Shown here: in pieces, positions 25,662 through 37,837 of the stretch
Numbering within the stretch: position 1 is the stretch's first letter
Layout of the letters: the number at the start of each line of letters is the position of its first letter
Origin: Adiantum capillus-veneris
Lineage: Eukaryota; Streptophyta; Polypodiopsida; Polypodiales; Pteridaceae
Assembly (NCBI GenBank): GCA_014529385.2
Contig: CM043953.1
Span: 77,740,872 to 77,804,871 of the forward strand
DNA: 64,000 nucleotides
Direction of reading: 5' to 3'
Made by a program: the position numbers and the translations under genes
The notes under the pieces: generated by a model
Databases searched by the model: none
What the model saw: the letters and a program-made list of their open reading frames with translations, nothing else
Told to the model about the DNA's origin: nothing

Positions 25662-28600
25662 ATGGCTATTGGTCCAAAGGTGTTGTCTCCTGGACATGCA
25701 AGACGTAGTAGGATATGTCAAGCCTCTCGAGCTACACGATGTGCAGCAGCGCGAGATAGAGGTCGACGTTCTCTGGGTGAGATTGATGTGCCTTGCTTGG
25801 AAGATTGGTAGCATTTGATAAATGTGAATCGATGCAATGAATTTTCTCAGGGAAGGATTGCATTGGATGTAGATAACGAGTCAATTCTCTCGCAAAGTTA
25901 TGTAGGGATTGAAGTGGAAGACAATTTGGAAGCCAATAATGGAGATGTTCCTGAGGAGCCTGTAATTGTCTCCAGAGAGGGAGATTACTCCAAAGTTGAG
26001 ACACTTTGCCTATCTATCACCTACTTATATTCTGAGACCACTTCCTTGATGCATATCTCTATGTTGTCTCTTTCTCATGAAAAGTGTATTCTTCACAACA
26101 TAGGCAACTTGGATTTTTCATGTTCCTTTTGTGGTGCTTTAGCTTGGAAAATAGAAGCAAAGACCATTCGCACATTTGTGGGGAAGAGTTGTTGCAACTC
26201 AGGAAATGTTTCTTTGCCGCCATTAAGTGAACCTCCTTTGGAATTAAGGGAATTGATGCACGGGGGTAATACTAGAAGTAGAAAATTCTTGAAACATATC
26301 AGAGCATACAATAGTTTGTTGGCATTTGCTTCTTTGGGAGCTCATATAGATGAATCTCTCTGCCAAAGAAAAGGAACCTATACCTTCAAGGTGCATGGAT
26401 CTATTTATCATAACATTGGTCCATTGATGCCAGAAGAGCGATCAGGTCAAATCCCTCGCTTTGCTCAGTTGTATTTTTTTGACACTGAGAATGAGTCGCA
26501 AAACAGGATGAGTCATGTTTCTAAACTCAAACCAGATGTTTTGGAAAGCTTGTAATCGATGATGCATCGAGTAAATCCGTATGTTCAAGCTTTTAGGGGG
26601 TTTGCTACAATGGTCCAAACTTCCAATATTCCAGAGATTAGGATGGTCATTACTGAGAAGCGTACAAATGGCTGGCAATATGTTGCTCCAACAAGTGTGG
26701 AAGTTGCTGCAATCATGCCTGGTCAGAGTGAAGATAGCAACATTGGCCATCGTGATATTGTGTTGAATCTTTTGGGTGGTGGTCTAAAAAGAAGCTCAAA
26801 TTGCCATAGGTCATACATGCCTCTATTATATGTGTTGCTATTTCCAAATGGTGAAGAAGGTGGAATCCTTACATACCCCAAGTGAACAGAGCGGAAGTAA
26901 GCAGAGAGCGAGTAAATGGAACTACAAAGTATATTTCTACAATGGATTTCTACAAGTATAGATTGCAAATTAGAGATGACACTACACAATGTCTTTTACG
27001 TGGTGGTAGACTACTGAAACAATATATTGTTGATGCATATAGTTGTATGGAGGAGTTGAGGCTTTTGTGGGTTCATAATCATCAAAGTGAACTTTGCAGT
27101 GAGGTGTATCAAGGCTTGACAGATATGGTTGGAGCAAGAGATGGAACAAGGGATGATAGAGAACTGTTATTGGTTGCTAATGTTGGAAGAAGGGTTGTAT
27201 TGCCTTCTTCGTATGTTGGTGGCCCTCGCTATATGCACCAGGTGTACCAGGATGCCATGGAAATTGTACGCAAGAGAGGAAAACTTGATCTCTTCATTAC
27301 ATTCACATGCAATCCTGGATGGAAGGAGATACAGGATGCATTACTGCCTGGACATACATCCAATGATCGTCCTGATCTTACTACCCGTGTTTTCTACCAT
27401 AAGTTCAAGGATTTGATGAGCTTGGTGATTAAGAGAGCTATTTTTGGTAAGGTCATTGGACACATTTCTGTGATTGAGTTCCAAAAGAGAGGCCTTCCTC
27501 ATGCTCACATTCTATTGATACTTTCATCTGAGCATAAGCCAATAGAGACATTGCGTTATGATAAGATTGTGTGTATGGAGCTTCCTGATAAAGTAATGTT
27601 TCCACAGTTGTATGATGTTATCAGTTGGTGTAATGTGCATGGCCCGTGTGGAAACTTGAATAAGAATGCTCCATGTATGAAAGATGGAAAGTGCAGGTTT
27701 AAATATCCTCGACGCTTCAGTGCATCGACTACTATGGCTAGGGATGGATACCCAACGTACATGAGGAGGGATGATGGAAATTACACTGTTCGTAATAAAG
27801 TGCAAATGAGTAATAAATGGATTGTTCCATACAATCCATTTTTGTCAATAAGGTACAATGCACATATCAATGTGGAGGTTTGCTCCACTATATCCGCTGT
27901 GAAATATCTCTACAAGTATGCGTATAAGGGACATGACAGGGCCACCTTTGTTCTACAAGATAGTGAAGGGCTTCTAAATGAAGTAACAAACTATCTTAAT
28001 GCTCGATATGTATCAACATCTGAGGCTATCTGGCGTATACTTGCGTTTCACATGCATCAAGAGAAACCGGACATACAACGGCTCCAAGTTCACTTGCCTC
28101 ATCAAAATCAAGTCATCTTCAGCGAAGACAGAGCGACTGTACAGAGTGTGGTGGAGGGAGAGGCAACAAAAAGACAACGCTCACTGAGTGGTTTGTTGCA
28201 ATCAACAAAATCCAGAGGCCAACGATTTGTTGTACATAGACTTCCCAACAAAGTGGGTTTGGAAGCCAGCAACAAGTAGAACATGGACTCAAAGATGGAT
28301 TGGTGACATGATTGGAAGAATGTACCACATTGTTCCCAATGTTGGAGATTTGTACTATTTGCGTATGTTACTCAACATGTGCAAATGATGTAAGTCTTTT
28401 GAGGATATTAGAACCTTCAATGGACAAGTATATGACTCATTTAAAGAAACATGTCATGCAGGAGGACTACTGCAAGTTGATGATGAATGGTTGTTTGTTT
28501 GGAAGAAGCTTCTTTTCAATAAACATGGCATTTTGGTTTGTAGTCATTTTGGTTTTTTGTGATCCAATACATCCTGGTGCATTGTGGAATCGCTTCGGTA

Positions 28601-30318
28601 AGGAGCTTTCTGAGGACCATGTATATCATAGGAGGGTTCGCACAAATGATGCGAATATCTGTGAACACATGGCACAAAACCAAGCTTTGTCAAACTTAGA
28701 GACAATGCTTCAACACTATGGAAAGAGGCTCTCGGATTATTTTGGAATGCCCTAGGTGGATCACACATTGCAAAATGTGAGTGAGCATGGAGTGCTTGCT
28801 AAAGAGTTCATGTATAACAGTAAGGAACAAAGAGTATTGTCTGCTCGAATGGAATCATCTTTCAATTTTGGGAAAAGGGAAGCTTACAATCGGGTTTTAC
28901 AAGCAGCTGGCATGAACAGAGGGACTGTTTTTTCCTTGGATGGGCCAGGTGGAACGGGAAAGACTTATTTCTACAATGCATTGCTCTCTCGGATACGTGG
29001 AGAGTCCAAAGCTGCTTTGGCATGTGCATCGTTCGAGATTGCAGCACAACTTCTCGACAACGGAAGGACTGCACACTCTAGATTCAAGATCCCTATTGAT
29101 ATAACCTCTAAGTGCACATGTAACATTAAAGTAAACAGCCAGCTTGTTGAGCTGTTGCGAATGAGTTCACTGATCATATGAGATGAAGCCCCCATGGCTC
29201 ATAGACACGCTTTTGAGGCTCTTGATAAGACACTAAGAGATGTCATGAAAAATGACATGTTGTTTGGTGGAAAGGTTCTCCTCCTTGGTGGTGATTTCAG
29301 ACATATATTACTTGTTGTGCGTAAAGGAGGAAGAGAAGACATTGTTAATGCATCTTTGTGCCACTCATACATTTTGCAACGTACAGAAATCATGCATCTA
29401 ACACAGAATATGCGAGTGGTCAATTGTTATAGTAATGTTATTGAAAGAGAGTTTGTGCAATGGACACTTGATATTGGTAATGACGATGTTTGTGATGGGG
29501 ACATACTTGATAATGTGGCTTTGCCAGCCTGCACGATGCTACCACAAAATAATTTGCAAGCATTGGTTGCTGGCATATATAGAGACCTTGAAACACAGAC
29601 TTGCCATGCAACCTTTTTCAAGGATAGAGCAATTTTGGCTCCACGGAACAAGGAGGTGGATGCTATAAACAATTTGGGCTTGCAGCAATGTCCTGGTACT
29701 TATAAGGAATATGTCAGTGCAGACTTAGTGTGTGAAGCAAATTGTGATAGCATTTTATTCACGAGTGAGTTTGTAAATAGTTTAGATCTTGGGGGAGGTT
29801 TTCCACCGCATGTTTTACAATTGAAATAGAATACTCCAGTTATGTTGCTTCGCAATTTGGATCCAAGAAGTGGTCTTTGTAATGGGACATGCTTGATTTG
29901 TAAGCAATTCCACAACAAAGTGATTGAAGGAGAAATCATTACAGGGTCACATGCAGGAAATGCAGTGTTCATTCCAAGGATTGATTTTCTCATGGGATCT
30001 AGAGAAGGTCTCCCTTTTGGTTTGAGACGCCGCCAATTTCCCCTACGTTGTGCTTTTAGGATGACAATCAACAAGGCACAAGGCCAAACATTGGGAGTTC
30101 TTGGATTGCATCTCCCAACACCTGTTTTTACCAATGGTCAACTGTATGTGGCAATGTCTCGCGTGAGATCCTCTTCTGCCATCAAGGTTGTGGTTGGTGA
30201 TAGTCACTTAACAAGCATTAGTAGACATCGAGATCAAAGAACATACACTTCTAACATTGTCTACAAAGAGGTGTTGCAATTGACCTGCCCCGTGCCACCC
30301 CCTTGCCATGGAGTTTAA
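25662..30318 (+). pseudogene. Helitron Rep/helicase (HUH rolling-circle endonuclease fused to PIF1-like helicase), broken
   Basis: Domains in order: a Cys-rich N-terminal region (CSFCGALAWK, near 26120); the conserved 'FLKHIRAYNS.LAF.SLGA' and 'AQLYFFDTENE.QNRM' blocks (26290-26520); the Rep domain with FITFTCNPGW, the HUH motif HAH (27500-27508) and the paired catalytic tyrosines in KYLYKYAYKG (27902-27931); then helicase with Walker A GPGGTGKT (28942-28965), Walker B DEAPM (29182-29196) and MTINKAQGQTL (30061-30093). Rep nicks and joins the transposon ends; the helicase unwinds during rolling-circle transposition. Frameshifts near 26880, 28140-28190 and 28550 and in-frame stops at about 25809, 26553, 28753, 29179 and 29827 make it inactive. 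Confidence 0.95.
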
Positions 30319-30542
30319 CGTGGTTGGATATGTTTCATCCAGTAAAAAAGCATGATGACTCTCGCAACTATTTCTTTGTCAGTTATAAGCTTAGTATCTT
30401 CTTATGAAACATGGTGTAGCCTCAAGCAAGGTATATTCGTTGAAACAATTGACTAAGATTTATTAGTGCTTTTTGATTTATGATTCATGTGCTTTTTGAT
30501 GAATTTCTAATCCTTTATGTATATGTATATGTATGAATGAAG

Positions 30543-31143
30543 ATGGATCCTAACGCCTCTGTGACTTACACACTAGGGAGACGACCTCGACACGTCCAAG
30601 GTAAAATATTGTATATGTGTGTTTGTGACATTTTGATACTTTAAAGAATTTAAATCTCACAGTCAACGATTATGTATTAGATCCACCATTATGGAGGGGT
30701 CCAATCACAGCCATGCAGGTGATTCATCTCCTCGAGGACTTGGATGTAGCAAGGTAACAATGTTGATGTTGATATAGTAAAGTAATAGCTTTTGTGTATC
30801 AAAAATATCTATCTATATTAATAGCTTTTTGTTTGGCTATAGATCACAATATTACCCAAAATTCTTGATGGTGGGTATATATCATGCTTCATATGATCCG
30901 AGCTTGCTGTGCTACATTCAAGTTGCTATTCAGAGAGGATTCAAAGCACATGTCACCATTGCAGAGTTAGGCAGAACCCGTCCAATTAATGCTATGTTTG
31001 CTCAGAATCTTAGTCTTGGTGCTTGGTTCCTACCTGTTTTTGTGTTAGGATCTCTTCCTCCAGTGATTGGTAGATGTGTTTTACATCGTGGGCCATGGGT
31101 GGTTCAATACCGCAGTAGGGCATGTCGTAGGCTACGCTTTTGA
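30543..31143 (+). CDS. Unidentified 149-aa protein, three exons, next to the Helitron helicase
   Basis: Proposed join: 30543-30600, 30663-30753, 30843-31143. Introns are 62 and 89 bp with GT...AG ends and phases 1 and 2. After joining, the frame is open from ATG to TGA with exactly 150 codons, although each intron would introduce a stop or frameshift if retained. The protein starts MDPNASVTYTLGRRPRHVQ, has a central DPPLWRGPITAMQVIHLLED segment, and ends in a basic stretch YRSRACRRLRF. There is a hydrophobic patch (GAWFLPVFVLGSLPPVIG) but no clear signal peptide. I recognise no family. It lies 225 bp after the helicase and before the proposed Helitron 3' end, so it may be a Helitron accessory gene or a captured host gene. 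Its intactness contrasts with the broken helicase. Confidence 0.55.
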
Positions 31144-31320
31144 GCGTATAAATCTTAAGTCTCTATGCATGTTATATTTTTTGACATGAGAAATATCACT
31201 TACTCTATATATGTTAGTGCAAAGTTCGTTTGAAAATATGTTGTGATGACTTTTGTTTAGGTTGCTGCATAAAGGTTTTCATGTTGTCCATCTTATAAAT
31301 TTCAAACACATACAATACCG

Positions 31321-31553
<233 letters not shown>

Positions 31554-31692
31554 CCACCCAGTATGTAGACAAAGGAAAACGCTCGAAAAACACCAAGATT
31601 TAGTGTAATCCCATCTAAAAAATTTGAGATTTACCTCTACATTTTAAATTTGAAGGAGGACTGATGAAAGAGTGTCCTATAGCCCTGGTGAC

Positions 31693-31695
<3 letters not shown>

Positions 31696-31738
<43 letters not shown>

Positions 31739-31785
31739 GGCACCAGAAGAGGGCGGCTATACTAGATTTCAACTCCTTCGGCGGT

Positions 31786-31860
<75 letters not shown>
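31696..31860. repeat. (GA)n and compound (CA)n(GA)n microsatellites
   Basis: GA at about 31696-31740; CA at about 31791-31815 passing into GA to about 31860. Confidence 0.95.
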
Positions 31861-31863
<3 letters not shown>

Positions 31864-31923
31864 TTCATCTATTTTTATGAAATTTGCCAAGAGCAAAGAG
31901 CTGGAGGGTAATAAAGGCTATGC

Positions 31924-31952
31924 TGCCGCTGAAGGCGGCACCGTTTTACTAG
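31924..31952 (+). other. Candidate Helitron 3' terminus (hairpin plus CTAG)
   Basis: Stem TGCCGC (31924-31929), loop tgaag, stem GCGGCA (31935-31940), 8-nt spacer, then CTAG at 31949-31952 followed by T. This is the standard layout of a Helitron 3' end, about 1.6 kb after the helicase stop. Confidence 0.55.
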
Positions 31953-32392
31953 TACTTTATATAATGTAGCTTAAAATTTTTGAGGAACAAGAGGGCTTCC
32001 ATGTGTCACTCATTGCGTCACTTCGAGGAAAACCTTTCAAAATGTCTCATTCCTCTGGAGTTTAACTTTCAAGCTTTCAAAGTGACAAGCTAAAAGAAAG
32101 AAGAGGGTTGACTTTAATTTTCCTTTTTAAGGCAGATTCTACTTTTCCTTTTGAAATCCTATTGAAGGGTGTTTTGGAAAGGCCAATAGTCATAAAAGTT
32201 TAAAATTTAAAAAACTTTCGTATGTATATTTTATCCCAAGTTTACCAATTTACTCAAGGCAAACTTGGAATCTAGCTAGGATTTTATAATTTTAGCCTAT
32301 TAAAAATACATTAACCCTTAGTTTTTATCGAGCACCAGACTCAAATAGTCCCAAAATGAAGGGGACATTGGTGTGCGTGTGTGTGTTTGTTT

Positions 32393-32429
<37 letters not shown>

Positions 32430-33236
32430 GAGGGGGGTCTCAAAGAGGGTGCCAAATCGTTTTTCTTGAGCAAAATCATTTTAAGGTAAATAAGGCCACA
32501 CTAAAAACTCTTTCGGTTCTTAATGCAAAATTTTGATGGTTTTCTTCAAGATAAGCTTGGAATCTATTTGGGATTTAACAATTTCAACTGGTTAAAAATA
32601 CAATAAACCTCGATTTTAAATAAAAACTTTGATTTTGAATAGCCCCGAAATAGAAAGGGATGACAAACATAGAACAATTGGATGCTTAATACCTCCACAG
32701 TCACGCTCCTCACCCCGAGGACATGCTTTGCAAAGAGACAAGGGACACAACTGTTGTGAGAGAGAGAGAGAGAGAGAGAGAGTTTCCCTAACAACGTGGC
32801 AACCCTCCAAAAGCAATTACATATTGTTTCAAAAAAAGGGAGTGAAGTGTACGATAAGAAATACTTCATCGGCTTATCCTATTTTTACTAATTGAATTAA
32901 TTTAATAAATAAGGACACAAATATAATTCTTCTAATCTTTAGGTTAAACTATGTAGAATTGTAAGTATTTACACTAAAACTTGCAAAATATATTGGCTTT
33001 CTTCAAGGCAAGCTTGGAATGTAGCACGATTTTACAATTTTAGTCCCTTTTTTTTGCGAACACAAGTTTCCAATAGACCCAAAATAGAAGGGCATGAGAG
33101 ACACTAAAAAGTTGGACTCAGTACTTCCATGGTCATTCTCTCGCCACCTCAAGCACATGCTATACACCTATCAAAAATTTATTACACCTACATTATTATA
33201 GAGACAATTTCTATGGCATGCTTCCAATTACAATTC

Positions 33237-33296
<60 letters not shown>

Positions 33297-33395
33297 TATA
33301 GCTCCTTATGGACCTTCATTTACCCATCAGAAGAGAATGATTGATGGAGGGAGATAGAAAGGGTGACTGGGGGGTTGAACGTCACTATGCATGCA

Positions 33396-33464
<69 letters not shown>

Positions 33465-33541
33465 TTAATATTATTGTAGAGACTATTTTGTATGGCATGC
33501 TTCCATGACAATTCCCTCTGTGTGTGTGTGTGTGTGTGTGT

Positions 33542-33607
<66 letters not shown>

Positions 33608-33804
33608 TTAATATCATATGAACACACTAAGAGACCTCAAATCTCTAACTTGACAAGTTTTTAATTTAAGAGTGAGTTTTTAAGAAGGAATTGTGATAAC
33701 CAATCCACCACACTCAATGGTTATTATAGTTTCCTCTTTTTATTCATTGAGAGAGATCTTAAAGATCTACTTGACAAGTCTCGACCTCAAAACACCATGT
33801 GAAT

Positions 33805-33873
<69 letters not shown>

Positions 33874-33963
33874 GGGGAGAGAGAAGAAGAAGAAGATATT
33901 TTTTATTCATCCAAATAGATATCAAAGATCTACTTGAAAGATCTTGATCTCAAGATCTGATGT

Positions 33964-34023
<60 letters not shown>

Positions 34024-34529
34024 TTCCTATAGTGATTACAAGGACTATAGTTCACCTTCTCTACTTGTGTGCATACAGGCACTCAGACACACCTATTAAT
34101 ATGTGTGTGTGTGTGTGTGTGTGCGCGCACGGGCGCGTGTGTGTGACCCAATGGCCATGCTTTTCTTGGCCGCAGCAACGCGCGGGTCACGCACTAGTTA
34201 TGCATTTAATGAGATGATAGAAACCTAGATAAAGCATTCCTCTAGCAACAACGTGTTGAAAAGGTTGTGCAATCATAGCATAGTGACGTACACAAGATCT
34301 ACAACAACTTTAAAATGTGAATCCACAAGATAGAGACTCCATGGCAAAATCTCTCTCCAAGCTATCTTCTCTATTGAATTTTTTTAATAAAAATTTTAAA
34401 GGTATTCCCAATTCAAAGATTTCCTCCTCAATAACAAGAGCGATGCGCTAGTCTATAGCCCATAGCTACGGGCAATGACAAAACACGTAGATCTGCAACA
34501 TTGTTAGCTATAAAAGACGGATGCAACGT

Positions 34530-34622
<93 letters not shown>

Positions 34623-34692
34623 ACTTTGAAGAGAAGAAAACGCTATAGGGAAAATAAAGGAGAAGAGAAACACCTATTTATATGGACACAAA
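31953..34692. other. Gene-free stretch rich in microsatellites and short repeats
   Basis: No gene was recognised. GA tracts lie at about 32395-32429, 32758-32781 and 33242-33292. Compound GT-GA tracts lie at about 33397-33459, 33520-33602, 33805-33866, 33961-34020 and 34530-34620. A block with ggcatgcttcca and aattccct recurs around 33220 and 33495. A cttggaat-tag-attt block recurs near 32265, 32555 and 33005. Confidence 0.7.
34169..34197 (+). other. Second Helitron-3'-end-like sequence
   Basis: ccgcagcaacgcgcggg followed by tcacgca and CTAG (34194-34197), then T. The short CCGC/GCGG stem and CTAG-T end resemble the 3' ends of many plant Helitrons. It could belong to a separate non-autonomous copy, or be the true end of the Helitron that starts at 18080. 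Confidence 0.45.
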
Positions 34693-34767
34693 AGCTCTTT
34701 TGACTTTTTATCTTCATGCGCCTTTTGACTTTCTACCTTCATGTGTCTGTTGACTTTCCACTTTCAG
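34693..34767. repeat. Short tandem repeat, unit about 27 bp
   Basis: Three imperfect units built on ttgactttctaccttcatg, ending immediately before the gypsy integrase relic. Confidence 0.6.
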
Positions 34768-35590
34768 TGGGGTTTGGATGCCATCGGTCCACTCCCTAAG
34801 CCTACAAGCCGTAAGAAGTACATCGTGGTAGCCATCGACTACCTCACTAGGTGGGTCGAGGCCAAGGTAGTTAAGGAAGTAAAAGCACATGCTGTGGCTC
34901 AATATGTTTTTGATAACATGTGTTGCCATTTTGGAGTACTGTGGGTGCTCATTTCTGATAGAGGCTAGGGATTTAGAAGCAAGCTTATGCGAGTGCTGGT
35001 AAAAAATCTGGGCATTCAACATTGGTTTTCTTCACCCTATCATCCTCAATGCAATGGTCTAGTGGAGAGTGCTAATGGGAGATCATCAAAATGCTTACAA
35101 AGTATGTATGTAAGCAAGAAGCATAGTGGGAGGCCAATCTAGAGAAGTGCTTATGGGTATACAGGATATCCTACAAGGTGGCCACCAATTTGACTCCATT
35201 CGAGTTGGTTTATGGGAAAGAGACAGTGTTGCCAGTGCATGCACAGCTAGGTGCTCTAAAGGATATGTGGCGCATCAATGCCACTCCACAAGAGATTTAT
35301 AGGTTTGAATTGTCAGCCTTGAAGCACTGCAAATGGATAGAGAAGTAGCGGCACACTACTATGTGAAGTAGCAGGAGAAGCGTAAGGGAGACCTGATGAT
35401 GAAGTATGAAAGGTACTTGGATTTAGCCTTTCAGAATAAGTTCAAGAAGAAATGGACCTATTAGTTGGTGAGAGCTAATGGTAAGATGCATTGGCACAGG
35501 GTGAATGGTGTGCGGCTCAAGCTATACTTTGACATAGGTTTGGTGCCTGACATGCATCAAATTGTAGCTAAGGGGGGTGGACAACCAACC
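34768..35590 (+). pseudogene. Ty3/gypsy integrase (catalytic core and C-terminal domain), broken
   Basis: The translation begins WGLDAIGPLP and contains KYIVVAIDYLTRWVEA, LISDRG and SPYHPQCNGLVES. That gives the D, D and E of the integrase catalytic triad with usual plant gypsy spacing. It continues after frameshifts into 'ELVYGKETVLPVHAQLG' and an integrase C-terminal block near 35380-35560. Stops and shifts interrupt it. Reverse transcriptase and RNase H upstream are absent; the relic starts abruptly after the short tandem repeat. Confidence 0.85.
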
Positions 35591-37782
35591 TGAAAGAGAC
35601 AGTGCACAAAGGAACTGGAGCTTTGTATAAATCTTGTACATATGCTTCTGATTTATAAGTTCTTTTGTCTGTAAGTATGGTGTGGCCGTTTTTTAATTTT
35701 GTAAGTATGCTTTTGGTCGAACATGAATGTTCGACAAGGGGCATGGCAATGATGGTGCAACCAAAGTTGGTCAGGCCTCGAAGTGGTCCCAATCAGTGCT
35801 AAGGGTACAGACAAGGGCATGGCAGGATGCTAGAGCAGGTATGAAGGCCCTGGGTAGGCAAAGGGCGATGGAAATGTATGCATGATGCAGTTTTTAAGGC
35901 CAAAAGGGCTCCAAAAGCGGCCAATTGGGATGGCAGGTCCATGTCTCCGAAGTTACGAGCTTATGATTTGGAATGTAGTGTTTGAGACGCTCTACGATCC
36001 GATCTAAACGGCTCCTCAAACAAAGCCATGGTGTCAAAGATAGAGCGGTTCAAAGATGGAATGCATTGCAGATCCTCAACGGATAGGGTGAGTGGGGACG
36101 TGTGACCAGATCTAGAATGAGAGGATAGGGTTGAAGTGCTTGAGTTGTAGAGCATGCCGGTCCTTTCGGATCGTCAAATGAGCAAGTTATGACCAATGGA
36201 ACATTTGATGGGGGCCAGGTGTAGGGCACTTTAGCTGCTTCGATAAACATGTCATTTGGCAGTCTTTTGAGCTCGATCGGGTTCAACGAGGTAGTGCACT
36301 TCACGTGAAGCTAGCAAGGATTGATGGCTCATCAATCGGAGTGGAAGATATGCCAATATATGCCAAATGCCATGAAAATCCCACATGGGATGCCAAAGAC
36401 AAAAAAAAATCATGCTATATAATAATAGAGGCCAACCCTCCCATTGGCAACATGAAGTGAAGGGGGAGCTCCCCTCTCGCCTTGGACATGGGGCTTGCCT
36501 GCTGTGACGGCTATTGTGTTGCTTGTGGCCATTCTAGGCGGTGCCGCCACTGTGAGCTGGTGAGGGTGCCGCCTATAGGGCCTATTTCCATGCGGCCCTT
36601 CGGGCCCCAATAATTTTGAAGGCTAAGTGAGGAAGGCACGAGCGCTAGCGCTAGTGCCCCCCTTCTCAAGCTCATGAGGATGTGGCAGTGTGAGAGGGAA
36701 TTGAAAAGGAGGTTTAAGGGACTCAAAGCTTGTGTGGGTTTCCAAATCCAGAGCCACAATGGTCCAATGGAATTGAAACTTCTAAAAAAGTGGGGCCCTC
36801 TATAAAACTCATTTTTTGACTTTTTAGGGGCTTTTTCCAGCTTTTGGAGCGTGAAGGTAAAAAAAAGCCAAGAGTGGAGCCTTGAGGGTGGTTTTGTTTG
36901 TGTGAGCCTTGAGGGTGGTTTTGTTTGTGTAATGCTTGTATGTGCTCTTTGCTAAGGAATTTGAAGCTGTTCCCCCCGTTTTTGGCATCGTTTACTGTTT
37001 CCTCCTCTCTTTCTCTATAGCTCTTTGTGTCGGCGGAGATGTGTGCTGGCAGACTGCTTTGTGGTGCAAAGGGAGTGAAATGGAGTGGTGGTGTGTGTTG
37101 AAATTGATCAAACGAGTAGTTGCAGTGTGTGTGAGTTGAATGGTGGTCTTGCTAAGCGTGTATGTGTTGAGAGGTGTGCATGCGATGGTTTGTTAGCATG
37201 TAGTGTGTCGTTCGAAGGTGTTTTCCAAGAGGATACGGGTGTTGTGAATGCCTTGAGCTATAGAGAGGCATTTGCGTATTGGTGGGTGTGTTTTCCATTC
37301 CCCCTCTCCAACGTCTATAGATCTGCTACACCTCTCGCATGCATGATCCGGTGCTCGAGACGACCCTCCAATAGAAGCCTCCAGCCGACGAGCAACCACT
37401 CCAATGGGGGGGGGGGGATATCCTTAGTTTTTCTTACGAGAAAAATGCACCTTGTACGCAACAGAGGTGGTCACTATAATGGGTTAGCTTGTGCATGTAG
37501 GAGCATTTTGTATAAGGATTTGGGTTCGATGCTTGAACTCAGGTGTCGAAGCCTAAAGTTTAGATGGTTATGAGTCTAAAGTTTTGAGGAAAGAGATTCG
37601 AGAAAAGGAATCTACTTAGATTCCACATAATGAAATGAGAGTAGACCCAGCAGTAAAGTAGTGAACTTACACTTCACTTCAATTCAATTCAAGATATAAA
37701 TAAGAGAAAAAGAAAAAACAAAGAATAATGTAGAAAAAAAAGTCGGTGAAGCCAAGTCGGTAGTACTAAGTACATGTACATG
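35591..37782. other. Gene-free stretch
   Basis: No gene was recognised. A Helitron-5'-like TCATGCTATATAATAATAG begins at about 36409 after an A run. A 27-bp direct repeat (gtgagccttgagggtggttt) occurs at about 36873 and 36901. A poly-G run lies at about 37407-37416. A 162-codon frame at 37085-37573 has no recognisable domain. Confidence 0.5.
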
Positions 37783-37790
37783 TATATAAG
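37783..37790 (+). promoter_or_regulatory. TATA box of the X8-domain gene
   Basis: TATATAAG lies 48 bp before the ATG at 37838. That predicts a transcription start near 37815 and a very short 5' UTR. It is preceded by a palindromic acatgtacatgt block. Position and match are good, but promoter activity is inferred. Confidence 0.55.
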
Positions 37791-37837
37791 AGAGGAAAAA
37801 TAAAAGGGTAGGAAGAGAGCTCTTAACAGTAGCTGAT

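Noticed and set aside
34768-35590. Gypsy integrase relic as the missing pol of the gag-protease element at 55.5 kb
   Set aside because: They are 20 kb apart with other elements and a host gene between them, and no shared LTR was found.
37085-37573. 162-codon plus-strand frame before the X8 gene
   Set aside because: No recognisable domain, contains a poly-G-derived Gly run, and has no splice or promoter support.
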